A stretch of DNA of 64,000 nucleotides from Pseudomonas sp. NCCP-436 (GCF_019656335.1 NZ_BPLZ01000003.1:62001-126000), one strand, 5' to 3'; shown: positions 1-9,271, counted from the first letter of the stretch. Numbers and translations are program-made. Notes: generated by a model not told the origin, from the sequence alone.

Positions 1-297
1 GCCCGGCAAAGCAGTGAAGGTACGCCGCGAGCAATCAACGAGGATATTCTCGATCAGGGCTATACCGTCGAAGGGCATACCCTGGTCAACCATCTGAGCG
101 TGCGCGAAGCTCACGCCGCACAGATGCGCGGCCATCCTGACGCAGTGCGTGCGCAGCTGGCCGCCAGTGTCTGCAGCAACCCGGGCTATCGCAACCTGCT
201 AAGCCAGGGAGCTCAGCTGCGCTACCAGTTCAGCGAATACCGCAGCAACCGCCCGGTCACCGTGGAAGTATTCGAGCGCAGCGACTGCGGCCTCTAA
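1..297 (+). CDS. C-terminal part of a small secreted-type protein (PA3611-like, tentative)
   Basis: The reading frame is open from the first base and ends with TAA at 297, so the 5' end lies outside the window; 98 residues are visible. The visible part has two cysteines (in SVCSNPGYR and SDCGL) that could form a disulfide, and a segment with alternating polar and hydrophobic residues. It resembles small exported Pseudomonas proteins annotated as quorum-sensing-regulated virulence factor family (PA3611 type). I place it there from memory of the Cys-Asn-Pro-x-Tyr pattern and because the next gene resembles PA3613. It converges on the phosphoketolase-like gene with only 19 bases between stops. 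The function is unknown to me. Confidence 0.6.
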   Translation, partial: ARQSSEGTPRAINEDILDQGYTVEGHTLVNHLSVREAHAAQMRGHPDAVRAQLAASVCSNPGYRNLLSQGAQLRYQFSEYRSNRPVTVEVFERSDCGL

Positions 298-316
298 GGT
301 CGCAGCCCCTCCCTCT

Positions 317-2719
317 TCAGCGCAGGACGCGCGGATCGCCCTGCCCTGCCAGGGCAGCACATTCTTCAGCGCTTAACCATGCCTCCACGGCAACGCCCAG
401 CAGCTCGGCGGCATGCTGCAGCACATGCGCCCAACTGCAGCCATTGGCGAACAGCATGCCGGCTTCGTCGAAGGTACCGCCGCGGTTGCGATAGCCCAGT
501 ACACGGCAATTGTCGGCATTGCCCAGCACTGCTGCCAGATGTCCGGCAGCCACTTCCGGACGCATGTGAGTCAGCAGTACACGCTTCGGCCAAGCTTCCG
601 GGAACAGTGCTTCGCACTGCTGGGCGGAGGCCAGGCTGGCTGCCTCCCAGCTGTCGCGCGGCTGGCGGAAGCGCCCGGGCTCCTGCAGGTAGACCAGTCG
701 CCAGGACACCCCCTGCTCAGTCAAACGGGCAGCAGCCCGACACATCTCACTCAACTGGTAGCTGCCACTGGCGACCAGCAGCAACGGCTCGCCCTCGCCA
801 TACCCATCAATCAGCAGCGCGCCATCGCGAGCCAGTTGCCGGGCCTGATCGGCACTGAAGAAGGCCGGCTGCTCACGCTTGGCCACCACCAGACAGGCCA
901 GCCGGCCACGCTCCTCGTAGATGCCGGGCAGCAGCGCCAGCAGCGAGTTATGATCGGCCGGCAGCAGCACCCGCATGACATCGTGCATTTCACCAAGCAG
1001 GGCTTCGCAGAAGGTGGTGTCCTGATGCGACTGCTGATTCTTGCCGTTCTCCCAGGTGTGCGATGTGGCCACCAGCGGCCAGCCCAGCCATCCTGCCGGG
1101 CGTCCCGCCTCTTTCTGCTGGCGGGCGAATATCAGGCTCTGGCGCACCGCACCCAGCATCTTTACGCAGAAAGCCTCATAGCTGGCCACCAGATTCAGGC
1201 CAGCCTGGTTGGCCAGACAGGCAGAGACCACCGCTTCTTCGTTGAGCGCCGTGATCACCGCACCATGCACCGACTCCAGTTCGCTCTCCGGCTCGCAAAC
1301 CCGGTGACGCAGGGCCGCCAGCACACCACTGAGGCGGTTACTGGCCAGTTCGTCCGGATTGCCAACCCGGGGCCGCAACTGCGGGTTGGCCCGCACCAGA
1401 TCGACAAAATAGCGATCCAGCGCGCTCATCGGTGAGCAGCGCAAGTCATGGAAATGCAGCTCCGGCTGTACCGGCAGCGGCGGCTGTCGCACAGCCAACG
1501 GGTTGTCCCGCTCCGGCAAACGAGCCGAGCGAGCGGAAAACATCTGGCAGGCCTCGGCCAAAACCTGCGGCTCCACCCACAGGGCAGCAGCATGCTGGTT
1601 GAACAGCTCCCGCGCCTGCGCATTATTCGCCGGGCTGGCCGGAAGCGGCAGGTTGTGAGCAGCATTACTGCCTGCGCCGTAGAAGCCATAGCCCTTGACC
1701 GTTTCAGCAATGCCGTAGGGTATCGGCAGTGGGTAGCTGAGCAATTGCCGATTCAACTCGTCGACTCTCCGCTCCAGGCGCTGCTCCATTTCCCACAGGG
1801 CACAGACGAACGCGGCCGGGTCGCGCCCATCGAAGGTCAGCGGATCGAAACCGCAGCCACGCAGGTGGCGGCGGAAGCCTTCCACCCCTTCCAGAGTGCC
1901 CAGCTCGGTACGCTGTTCAATACGTCGGCCGTTGGCGATCATTACCGGCAGCGCCACGCCGCAGTCCTCGGCCCGCCACCAGCGGGGCATCCAGTCGCTG
2001 CCCCGCTGCTCCTCTGCAGCTCCATCGGAAAGGAAAGCCACGAGCTTTTCCCCCGGCAACGGCAGATGGGCATACTGCAACTCGGCAAAGCCCAGGTAGC
2101 CGCCTTCGGCAATGCCGCCGGCAGTATGCGGGTTGACATGACTGCCCAGCGGCACGCCGGCGCTGCCGTCAGGCGCCTGAGCGTAGCTGTAGAAGTCCGC
2201 CACCAGGCGACTCATACCGGCCTCGTCACAACTGTAGCGGGCGACCTGCTCCGGATGCTGGTTGGCAGTCAGCAGGTTGAGCGCCTCTATAGCGGCCACG
2301 CAGTGCCCTTGCCCCATCAGCCAGCCACGGGTCTCACCGGTCAGGGCATTGAGCGCCAGGTAGCCGGCATAGGCCGGTACCATGTTCAGCGCCCCGCCAG
2401 TGTGCCCCTCGGGAATCTCCTTGAAGTCTTCGGGCTGTAGTGGCTTGCCGTCGAGGCGAACGCGCTGCGCATAGGTCATGTGCACCACCAGCCAGAGCCC
2501 GGCCGCCGTCAATACATCCAGCGCCCGCAACAGTCGATAGACACTAGGCAGATCCGGCTGCCGGCCTCCCTGCACCAGCTGATGAGCAAGGCGGTAAACC
2601 GCCGCCGCACTCTGCGGACTATGCTGAACGGGGCCATGGCCTCGTTGCCACAAGGCAAACTCGGGACAATCCTGAGCATGACGGGCCAAGGTGGCGACAT
2701 CGGGCAGTAGCTGGGTCAT
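317..2719 (-). CDS. Phosphoketolase-fold enzyme, divergent (XFP-like)
   Basis: An 800-residue thiamine-diphosphate-type protein of the xylulose-5-phosphate/fructose-6-phosphate phosphoketolase family. Visible family landmarks are EGHTGG (104-109), SHVNPH (193-198), EGGYLGF (205-211), an Asp-Gly-x-Ala-Glu segment near 232-236 in the place of the usual GDGEAE, then ASNRL, YEAF and SHQD blocks in the second half. Several positions differ from classical enzymes: the GHGGP motif reads GQGHC (136-140). It may therefore be a related enzyme; some database entries for this clade are called xylulose 5-phosphate 3-epimerase. The chosen ATG at 2719 has GGAGAG five bases upstream; a TTG six codons earlier lacks such support. 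It is divergent from the metallo-hydrolase gene. Confidence 0.8.
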   Translation of the reverse strand: MTQLLPDVATLARHAQDCPEFALWQRGHGPVQHSPQSAAAVYRLAHQLVQGGRQPDLPSVYRLLRALDVLTAAGLWLVVHMTYAQRVRLDGKPLQPEDFKEIPEGHTGGALNMVPAYAGYLALNALTGETRGWLMGQGHCVAAIEALNLLTANQHPEQVARYSCDEAGMSRLVADFYSYAQAPDGSAGVPLGSHVNPHTAGGIAEGGYLGFAELQYAHLPLPGEKLVAFLSDGAAEEQRGSDWMPRWWRAEDCGVALPVMIANGRRIEQRTELGTLEGVEGFRRHLRGCGFDPLTFDGRDPAAFVCALWEMEQRLERRVDELNRQLLSYPLPIPYGIAETVKGYGFYGAGSNAAHNLPLPASPANNAQARELFNQHAAALWVEPQVLAEACQMFSARSARLPERDNPLAVRQPPLPVQPELHFHDLRCSPMSALDRYFVDLVRANPQLRPRVGNPDELASNRLSGVLAALRHRVCEPESELESVHGAVITALNEEAVVSACLANQAGLNLVASYEAFCVKMLGAVRQSLIFARQQKEAGRPAGWLGWPLVATSHTWENGKNQQSHQDTTFCEALLGEMHDVMRVLLPADHNSLLALLPGIYEERGRLACLVVAKREQPAFFSADQARQLARDGALLIDGYGEGEPLLLVASGSYQLSEMCRAAARLTEQGVSWRLVYLQEPGRFRQPRDSWEAASLASAQQCEALFPEAWPKRVLLTHMRPEVAAGHLAAVLGNADNCRVLGYRNRGGTFDEAGMLFANGCSWAHVLQHAAELLGVAVEAWLSAEECAALAGQGDPRVLR

Positions 2720-2843
2720 CGGCACTCTCCTGAACAATCCCTGCTAGTCTAGCCTGCCGAAAAAAGTAGCTCCTGACCTGCATCAAGACCTCCCGGTCCC
2801 TGATGCAGCAGACTCACAGCTTACTCATGACAAGGATACCTAT

Positions 2844-4235
2844 ATGGCCTTGCTTACCTTTATTGGCGCTGTCCAGCAGGTCACTGGTTCCTGCTATCTG
2901 ATCGAAAGCCGCCAGGGTGCCAAGGTGCTGCTGGAGTGCGGCATGCATCAGGGCCGCCGCGAACAGCAGGAACTCAACCGGTCTTCCTTTCCCTTCGCCC
3001 CGCGTGAGTTGGACGCAGTGGTCATCTCCCACGCCCACCTCGACCACAGCGGTCTGCTACCGCGCCTGGCAGCAGAAGGTTATCGCGGGCCGATCCATGC
3101 CACCGAGGCCAGTTGCGAGCTGCTTGAGCTGATGCTGCTCGACTCGGCTTTTCTCCAGGAAAAGGACGCCGAATGGGAGAACCGCTGGCGAGCCCGCCAA
3201 GGCAAACCAGCGATTACCCCACTGTACACTACCGCCCATGCCGAGCAGGCACTCAGCCAGCGGCAGCCCCTGGCTTATGGCAAAACGCAGGAAGTGGCAC
3301 CCGGAGTGCGGCTGACCTTGCACAACGCCGGGCACATTCTCGGCTCGGCCATCGTGGAATTACAGGTAGACGACCGTCGCCTGGTATTCTCCGGTGACCT
3401 TGGCAACACCTGCTCGCCGTTGATGCAGCCCCCGGCACGTCTGAGCGAAGCTGATGTAGTGCTGATGGAGTCCACTTACGGCGACCGCGACCACCGCAGC
3501 AGCGAGGACACACTGGAGCAACTGGCGGCAATCCTGCAGCAGGCGCACGAGGAAGGCGGCAACGTGCTGATCCCCTCGTTCGCAGTGGGGCGCAGCCAGG
3601 ATCTGATCTACTACCTCGGTCGCTTCTACCAGGAAGGCCGACTGCCCCAGCAGGCCGTGTTCCTCGACAGCCCGATGGCCATTCGCGCCAACGCCATCTA
3701 CAGCCATTTCCATCACCAGTTCGCCGAGCAGGATCGAGCGGCCCTTGCGGCCAGGTGCGTTCGGCGGATCGAGGACTGGCTGCCGGTCCTGCGCTGCACA
3801 CCGACCGCCGAGGATTCGATGGCGATCAACCGGATCAGGAGCGGCGCGATCATCATCGCCGGCGCCGGCATGTGCAACGGCGGGCGTATCGTCCACCATT
3901 TCAAGCACAACCTCTGGCGCGAGAACTGCCACCTGATCTTCCCGGGGTTCCAGGCTCGGGGCACCCTGGGCCGGCAGATAGTCGATGGCGCCGACATGGT
4001 CAAGGTGCTGCACCAGCGCATCGCCGTGAAGGCCACGGTTCACACTCTCGGCGGCTTTTCCGCCCATGCCGGCCAGTCGCAACTGCTGGAGTGGGCGGGC
4101 AACTTCGCCCACCGCCCGGAGCTTCATCTGGTGCATGGCGAACTGGAGAAGATGCAGGCTCTGCAGGAAGCGCTGCGCAAACGCTTCGACTGGCACGCAC
4201 ACATTCCCGAGCCGGGCGAACGCATCGCCCTCTAA
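2844..4235 (+). CDS. MBL-fold hydrolase with beta-CASP domain (RNA-processing type)
   Basis: A 463-residue cytosolic protein of the metallo-beta-lactamase/beta-CASP family, whose characterised members are zinc-dependent ribonucleases such as the CPSF73-like enzymes. The metal site is complete: HAHLDH at 63-68, His164 in AGHILGS, Asp185 in SGDLG. The beta-CASP part shows STYGDR (210-215), PSFAVGRSQ, and AGMCNGG, and the C-terminal Zn-dependent RNA-specificity region has GGFSAHAG with the last histidine. The gene starts at an ATG 28 bases after the end of the divergent promoter region. Its real substrate is not evident from the sequence; RNA is inferred from the family. The next gene, a LOG-family protein, lies 113 bases downstream on the same strand. 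Confidence 0.85.
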   Translation: MALLTFIGAVQQVTGSCYLIESRQGAKVLLECGMHQGRREQQELNRSSFPFAPRELDAVVISHAHLDHSGLLPRLAAEGYRGPIHATEASCELLELMLLDSAFLQEKDAEWENRWRARQGKPAITPLYTTAHAEQALSQRQPLAYGKTQEVAPGVRLTLHNAGHILGSAIVELQVDDRRLVFSGDLGNTCSPLMQPPARLSEADVVLMESTYGDRDHRSSEDTLEQLAAILQQAHEEGGNVLIPSFAVGRSQDLIYYLGRFYQEGRLPQQAVFLDSPMAIRANAIYSHFHHQFAEQDRAALAARCVRRIEDWLPVLRCTPTAEDSMAINRIRSGAIIIAGAGMCNGGRIVHHFKHNLWRENCHLIFPGFQARGTLGRQIVDGADMVKVLHQRIAVKATVHTLGGFSAHAGQSQLLEWAGNFAHRPELHLVHGELEKMQALQEALRKRFDWHAHIPEPGERIAL

Positions 4236-4348
4236 AGCAACGCCGGATACGTCCGCAGCTGTCTGACTGTGGCAAGCTCTGCAGATCAACGCCCGGATGC
4301 CGTCATCGCACCGGGCACACCTTGTGTGTTGCGAACAGGAGAGCCTGC

Positions 4349-5422
4349 ATGCCCTACAATGCGGACGACTATCTGAACCGCCATGTCCGGCCCGGCGACA
4401 CTGAGCTGAGTAGCAAGCTTGATGAACTGCTACGGCTGGCGAGCCCTGCTGGCAGCCCCAACCAGCCGCTGTACCGGGAGATGCTCACCACGGTCCTGCA
4501 CATGGCCCAGGCCGACCGCAACCGCTGGGACGCCAAGATCATGCTGCAGACTCTGCGCGAAATGGAGCATTCCTTCAGCCTGCTAGAGCGGCTCAAGCGC
4601 CGACGCAAGGTTACGGTATTCGGCTCGGCACGCACGCCGGTCGACCACCCGCTGTACCACCAGGCCCGCACGCTGGGCGCTCTGCTGGCAAAACGCGAGC
4701 TGATGGTGATCACTGGCGCCGGCGGAGGCATCATGGCTGCCGCACACGAAGGTGCCGGAGTAGAGAACAGCCTGGGCTTCAATATCACCCTGCCCTTCGA
4801 GCAGAACGCCAACCCGGTAGTACGCGGCAGCCATCACCTGCTGTCGTTTCACTTCTTCTTCCTGCGCAAACTGTTCTTCGTCAAGGAAGCCGACGCCCTG
4901 GTGCTCTGCCCGGGTGGTTTCGGCACCCTAGACGAAGCCCTTGAAGTGCTGACACTGATGCAGACGGGCAAAAGCCCGCTGGTCCCCGTGATACTGCTCG
5001 ACGAACCCGGCGGCAGTTACTGGGAAGATGCTCTGGGCTTTATTCGCCGGCAACTGGCCGACAATGCCTACATCCTGTCCAGCGACCTCAACCTGATGCG
5101 CCTGGTCTACAGCGCCGAAGAAGCCGTCGAGGAGATCGCCCGTTTCTATCGCAACGTCCACTCCAGTCGCTGGCTTAACGAATATTTCGTCATTCGCCTC
5201 AACCACCCGCTTAGCGAGGCAGCGCTGACCAGTCTGCACAAGGACTTCGCCAGTCTTTGCAAGAAGGAAGGCTTCATCCAGCGTCCGGCCTTCGAGCAGG
5301 AACAGGACGAGCCGGAACTGCTCGGCCTGCCGCGCCTGGCCTTCGCCTTCAACGGCCGAGATTACGGACGTCTGCGGGGCCTGCTGGACGTGCTTAACGA
5401 GCCGCAGAACTGGGCCGGCTGA
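4349..5422 (+). CDS. LOG-family nucleotide 5'-monophosphate nucleosidase-like protein
   Basis: A 357-residue protein with the Rossmann-like LOG fold. Motifs seen are FGSART (91-96), TGAGGGIM (122-129) and the signature PGGFGTLDE (188-196), whose Glu is needed for phosphoribohydrolase activity in the family. Its length, with extra segments on both sides of the core, exceeds the ~190 residues of plain LOG proteins and places it nearer long forms such as PpnN, although it is shorter than PpnN (about 450). Likely activity is hydrolysis of nucleoside 5'-monophosphates to base and ribose 5-phosphate. I chose ATG 4349 because CAGGAGAG lies seven bases upstream; the frame is open far upstream only as an artefact of overlap with the preceding gene. 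Confidence 0.82.
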   Translation: MPYNADDYLNRHVRPGDTELSSKLDELLRLASPAGSPNQPLYREMLTTVLHMAQADRNRWDAKIMLQTLREMEHSFSLLERLKRRRKVTVFGSARTPVDHPLYHQARTLGALLAKRELMVITGAGGGIMAAAHEGAGVENSLGFNITLPFEQNANPVVRGSHHLLSFHFFFLRKLFFVKEADALVLCPGGFGTLDEALEVLTLMQTGKSPLVPVILLDEPGGSYWEDALGFIRRQLADNAYILSSDLNLMRLVYSAEEAVEEIARFYRNVHSSRWLNEYFVIRLNHPLSEAALTSLHKDFASLCKKEGFIQRPAFEQEQDEPELLGLPRLAFAFNGRDYGRLRGLLDVLNEPQNWAG

Positions 5423-5592
5423 GTTGTTCTCGGGTGAAGTCATTTCCGCAGGATCACGCCGTCTCGCCAGCGGAGGTCTCCATGACCGATACCTGACATA
5501 GAATGACTCTATCGAGCATGACCGGCGGCTGAACTTTCGCCAGACCGGCGAAGTCGGTATGGTCGCGCGCATCCATCTCCCAGGAGCCCCAT

Positions 5593-6339
5593 ATGCCTGC
5601 AGTCCCTGTCCTCTCTGGCCCGCAATACCTGCGAGAAGGTCTGAAACTGGTACTCAGCCCCGGCTTGCGGCTGTTCGTCCTGCTACCTCTGGCGGTCAAC
5701 CTGATCCTCTTCGCCACGCTGATCGGTTTTGCCGTCCAGCAGTTCAGCGGCTGGGTTCACACCTTCATGCCGACTCTGCCGAACTGGCTGGGTTTTCTCG
5801 AATACCTGCTCTGGCCGCTGTTCGTGGCGCTGGTGATCCTGATGGTGTTCTTCACCTTCACCCTGCTGGCCAACCTGATTGCTGCACCTTTCAACGGTTT
5901 TCTTGCCGAAAAGGTAGAGGTGGTGGCGCGTGGCGAGGATCACTTCCCACCATTTAGCTGGGCCGAATTGCTGGCCATGGTGCCACGCACCATGGGCCGA
6001 GAGATGCGCAAGCTGGCCTACTTTCTGCCAAGAGCAATCGGCCTGCTGATCCTCAGCTTTATCCCGGTGGTAAATCTGCTGGCGGCACCGCTATGGCTGC
6101 TGTTCGGCGTGTGGATGATGGCCGTGCAGTACATCGACTATCCAGCGGACAACAACAAGATGAGCTGGCCCGACATGCTCGCCTGGTTGCGCGAAAAACG
6201 CTGGCAGAGCCTGAGCTTCGGCGGCATCACCTACGCCGCCCTGCTGGTACCGGGGCTGAATGTCCTGATGATGCCGGCGGCGGTGGCCGGCGCGACCTTG
6301 TTCTGGGTGCGTGAACGCGGCGAACAACGACTCACCTGA
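5593..6339 (+). CDS. cysZ: Sulfate transporter CysZ
   Basis: A 248-residue inner-membrane protein of the CysZ/EI24 family, which imports sulfate for cysteine synthesis. Hydrophobic segments lie at about residues 28-50, 70-98, 145-175 and 205-235. The family-typical amphipathic stretch with YIDYPADNN around residue 181 is present, as is [16 protein letters not shown] (about residues 93-108). The ATG has CAGGAG nine bases upstream. No other cysteine-biosynthesis gene is adjacent, and I see no recognisable CysB site in the 170-base gap upstream. A glycosyltransferase gene follows after 58 bases on the same strand and could be co-transcribed. Confidence 0.92.
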   Translation: MPAVPVLSGPQYLREGLKLVLSPGLRLFVLLPLAVNLILFATLIGFAVQQFSGWVHTFMPTLPNWLGFLEYLLWPLFVALVILMVFFTFTLLANLIAAPFNGFLAEKVEVVARGEDHFPPFSWAELLAMVPRTMGREMRKLAYFLPRAIGLLILSFIPVVNLLAAPLWLLFGVWMMAVQYIDYPADNNKMSWPDMLAWLREKRWQSLSFGGITYAALLVPGLNVLMMPAAVAGATLFWVRERGEQRLT

Positions 6340-6397
6340 CACGCAAGCGTAACCAGAACATCACACAGACGACACCAACCTACCAGACACTGCGGGG

Positions 6398-7585
6398 ATG
6401 AACAGCTCATCCCTACATCTGGCTCTGGTCAGCGAAACCTTCGCTCCCGAGATAAACGGCGTGGCCAATACCCTCGGCCAGTTGGTTCGCGGCTTGCGTG
6501 CCCGCGGCCACCGGGTGCAACTGATACGCCCCCGGCAAAAGGCTGATCCGGCAGCATCTGAGGACGCGGATCAGTTGCTGACCCGTGGCTGCCCGCTGCC
6601 GGGCTATCCAGGCTTGCAATGGGGGCTTCCAGCTCGACGCAGGCTGCTGCGAGAATGGCGACAACAACCACCGGATCTGCTCTACATCGCCACAGAAGGC
6701 CCGCTTGGCCTGTCCGCACTGCGAGTTGCGAAACACTTGGCAATTCCAGTGGTGAGCGGTTTTCACACCAATTTCCAGCAGTACGCCGGACTCTACGGCA
6801 TCACTGCCCTCACGCGACTGCTGACACACTACCTGCGCCACTTCCACAACCGCACGCAACTGACTCTGGTACCCAGTAGTAGCCAGATGACTGCGTTGGA
6901 GCGGCGCGGCTTCCAGCGATTGGCGCTACTGGCTCGTGGCGTCGACAGTCAGCTGTTTCATCCCGGCCGCCGCTGCGATGCTCTGCGTGCCAGTTGGGGA
7001 CTGCACCCCGACGACCTGGCGCTGCTGTATGTCGGCCGACTGGCAGCGGAGAAAAACCTCGGCCTGCTGGTTCAGACCTTTCATATGCTGCGCCAGCGTT
7101 ACCCCCAGCGCCGTCTGCGCCTGATTCTGGTAGGCGATGGCCCGCTGCGCGCACAGCTTCAGACTCGACTGCCGGACGCCCTGTTCTGCGGCATGCAACA
7201 CGGCGAGGTGCTAGCCCGGCACTACGCCTCAGGAGATCTGTTTCTGTTTCCCAGCCTGTCGGAAACCTTTGGCAACGTGGTGCTGGAAGCCCTGGCCTCC
7301 GGCCTGGCCGTGGTAGCCTTCGATCAGGCCGCTGCAGCCCAGCACATCGCTCACCGACACAACGGCATGCTCGTACGCCCCGGCGATGCACAGGGCTTCG
7401 GCGAGGCAACCGCCGAGCTGCTGAGCGAGGCGGAGCTGCTCCGCCAGGTTCGCCTGAACGCCCGCCGGCACGCCGCACCACTTAGCTGGGAGACCTTCGT
7501 AAGCAGCTTTGAGCGCTGCCTGTTCGATGTTCTGCTGGCGCGGGCAACCCCTATCAACGCAGCGTCTTCAGCGCCTCCCGGCTAA
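6398..7585 (+). CDS. GT4-type glycosyltransferase
   Basis: A 395-residue GT-B fold glycosyltransferase of family GT4. The N-terminal half has the acceptor-side motif ETFAPEINGVANTL (residues 12-25) and HTNF; the donor half has LYVGRLAAEKNL, and FPSLSETFGNVVLEALASGLAV, in which the E-x7-E pair binds the nucleotide sugar. It is closest in pattern to mannosyl-, glucuronosyl- or sulfoquinovosyl-diacylglycerol synthases (MgtA/SQD2-like), which make glycolipids, but the sugar and acceptor cannot be read from the sequence. The 3' end overlaps the convergent oxidoreductase gene by 32 bases, so both stop codons lie inside the other gene. Confidence 0.85.
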   Translation: MNSSSLHLALVSETFAPEINGVANTLGQLVRGLRARGHRVQLIRPRQKADPAASEDADQLLTRGCPLPGYPGLQWGLPARRRLLREWRQQPPDLLYIATEGPLGLSALRVAKHLAIPVVSGFHTNFQQYAGLYGITALTRLLTHYLRHFHNRTQLTLVPSSSQMTALERRGFQRLALLARGVDSQLFHPGRRCDALRASWGLHPDDLALLYVGRLAAEKNLGLLVQTFHMLRQRYPQRRLRLILVGDGPLRAQLQTRLPDALFCGMQHGEVLARHYASGDLFLFPSLSETFGNVVLEALASGLAVVAFDQAAAAQHIAHRHNGMLVRPGDAQGFGEATAELLSEAELLRQVRLNARRHAAPLSWETFVSSFERCLFDVLLARATPINAASSAPPG

Positions 7586-8663
7586 ACGGCAGAATTTCCC
7601 GTTCACGCCCCTCGCGGATCTTCAGAGCCCAGTCCGGATCGACCAGCAGCGCCCGGCCCACCGCCACCAGGTCGAATTCCTCCCTGTTCAGGCGCTCCAG
7701 CAGGTTCTCGATGCTGGCCGGCTCGGCCACCTTGTCGGTATTGACCATGAACTGCAGGAACTCGCCATCCAGCCCGACGCTGCCGACGGTGATGGTCGGT
7801 TTGCCGGTGAGCTTGCGCGTCCAGCCAGCCAGATTGAGGTCGCTGCCTTCGAATTCCGGCTCCCAAAATCGACGGGTCGAGCAATGGAAGATGTCCACAC
7901 CGGCCTCGGACAAAGGCTTGAGGAAGGCCTCCAATTGCTCCGGGGTCTGTACCAGGCGCGCGCTGTAGTCCTGCTGTTTCCACTGCGAGAAGCGAAATAT
8001 GATCGGGAAGTCTGGCCCAACCGCCGCGCGCACAGCCCGGATCAGCTCGATGGCAAAACGCGAACGCGCAGCCAGGTCACCGCCGTATTGGTCGCTACGC
8101 TGGTTGCTGCCTTCCCAGAAGAACTGGTCGATCAGATAGCCGTGCGCACCATGGAGTTCTACGCCATCCATACCGATGGCCTTGGCATCGCGCGCAGCCT
8201 GGGCGAAGGCGGCGATCACCTCATCGATGTCGGCCTGGGTCATACCCTGCACTATTACCTGACCGTCTTTGACCTTCTCCATCGGGCCGTAACCGGGTAC
8301 GGCCGGATCCGGCTCGGTGCCCAGACGGCGCACGTTACCCACGTGCCACAGCTGCGGAACTATCCTGCCGCCCTCGGCGTGCACCGCCTCGACCACCTGC
8401 TTCCAGCCGGCCAGAGCATCCTCGCCATGAAATCGCGGCACGTTCGGGTAGCCATTGGCCGCCTTGTGCCCAACGGTGGTGCCCTCAGTGATGATCAGGC
8501 CCACGCCGGCAGCAGCACGACGGCGGTAGTACTCGACGACCTTGGCGTTGGGCACGCCGCCGGGCGAGAAGGAACGGGTCATCGGTGCCATGACCACACG
8601 GCTCGGCAACTCCAGGCTACCGAGACGAAACGGAACGAACAGGGCTTGTACGGATGCGTTCAT
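7554..8663 (-). CDS. Old Yellow Enzyme family flavin reductase (NemA-like)
   Basis: A 369-residue TIM-barrel FMN oxidoreductase of the Old Yellow Enzyme family, which reduces activated alkenes such as N-ethylmaleimide, and nitrate esters, with NAD(P)H. The active-site pair His171/His174 is in VELHGAHGY, followed by SDQYGGDLAARSRF (190-203), both typical. The C-terminal phosphate-binding part has DLVAVGRALLVDPDW. The start overlaps the stop of the upstream TetR gene by 4 bases (ATGA), so translation is coupled and the pair has the nemR-nemA arrangement of E. coli. Because that repressor gene is interrupted, expression may be constitutive (inference). Natural substrates are unknown. Confidence 0.9.
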   Translation of the reverse strand: MNASVQALFVPFRLGSLELPSRVVMAPMTRSFSPGGVPNAKVVEYYRRRAAAGVGLIITEGTTVGHKAANGYPNVPRFHGEDALAGWKQVVEAVHAEGGRIVPQLWHVGNVRRLGTEPDPAVPGYGPMEKVKDGQVIVQGMTQADIDEVIAAFAQAARDAKAIGMDGVELHGAHGYLIDQFFWEGSNQRSDQYGGDLAARSRFAIELIRAVRAAVGPDFPIIFRFSQWKQQDYSARLVQTPEQLEAFLKPLSEAGVDIFHCSTRRFWEPEFEGSDLNLAGWTRKLTGKPTITVGSVGLDGEFLQFMVNTDKVAEPASIENLLERLNREEFDLVAVGRALLVDPDWALKIREGREREILPFSREALKTLR

Positions 8664-9271
8664 GAAGGATCCTCTGAGTGATCAGCCTGCAGCAAACGCT
8701 CCAGACGGATGATGAAAGCCTCCAGTGGCTGCAGACTACGACTGACTTTGAGCCGTGCCAGCACACCCTGCCAGGCATTGCTGATAAAGATCGCAAGGTT
8801 GTCGCAATCCTCGTCGAGCGGAAGTTCACCGGTGCTCTGTGCCTGATTCAGGCAATCGCGCAGGATATCCACCGCAGCCTGCTGGATGGCCTCGACCTCG
8901 GCACCGATGGCCAGCAGCATCTCGCTCATTTCAAAGCTCAGGCTACCGATAAAACAGTGATACTGCGCTATCTCCTAGCGGGCGAAATACGCCAGCAGGT
9001 CACGGTAATAATCGAGAATGCGCGTCCGTGGACTCAGCGCCGGGTTGTTCAGCGCCTTGGCATAACGTGCCAGGCGCGGCCGATAGATAAAGGCCAGCGC
9101 CTGCAGGGCGAAGTCTTCCTTGCTGGCGAAGTAGTGATAGAAACTGCCCTTGGGAATCCCCGCCGCCCGAACAATCTCCTGTACCCCGGTTCCATGGTAG
9201 CCGTGGCGGATCATCGCCGCCGAGCCCCTACTCAGGATCAGGTCGCGCTTGTCGGATCGAATGCTGTTCAT
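8660..9271 (-). pseudogene. NemR-like TetR repressor gene interrupted by an in-frame amber stop
   Basis: Two same-frame segments together make a full TetR/AcrR regulator. The N-terminal 98 residues contain the helix-turn-helix (VQEIVRAAGIPKGSFYHYFASKE, residues 32-54). Codon 99 is TAG (8975-8977), and the frame then runs on without a shift for 104 codons of a normal ligand-binding domain. Residues just after the stop (YHCFIGSL) align with the segment of E. coli NemR that carries the redox-sensing Cys106. The start is ATG 9271; a TTG further upstream is not supported. The gene overlaps the OYE reductase gene by 4 bases. It may be a recent pseudogene, a suppressed amber, or a sequencing error; no other damage is visible, which favours recent loss or error. 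Confidence 0.82.

Noticed and set aside
413-1435. A 340-codon plus-strand frame opposite the phosphoketolase-like gene
   Set aside because: Composition and lack of any motif mark it as a shadow of the real gene on the other strand.
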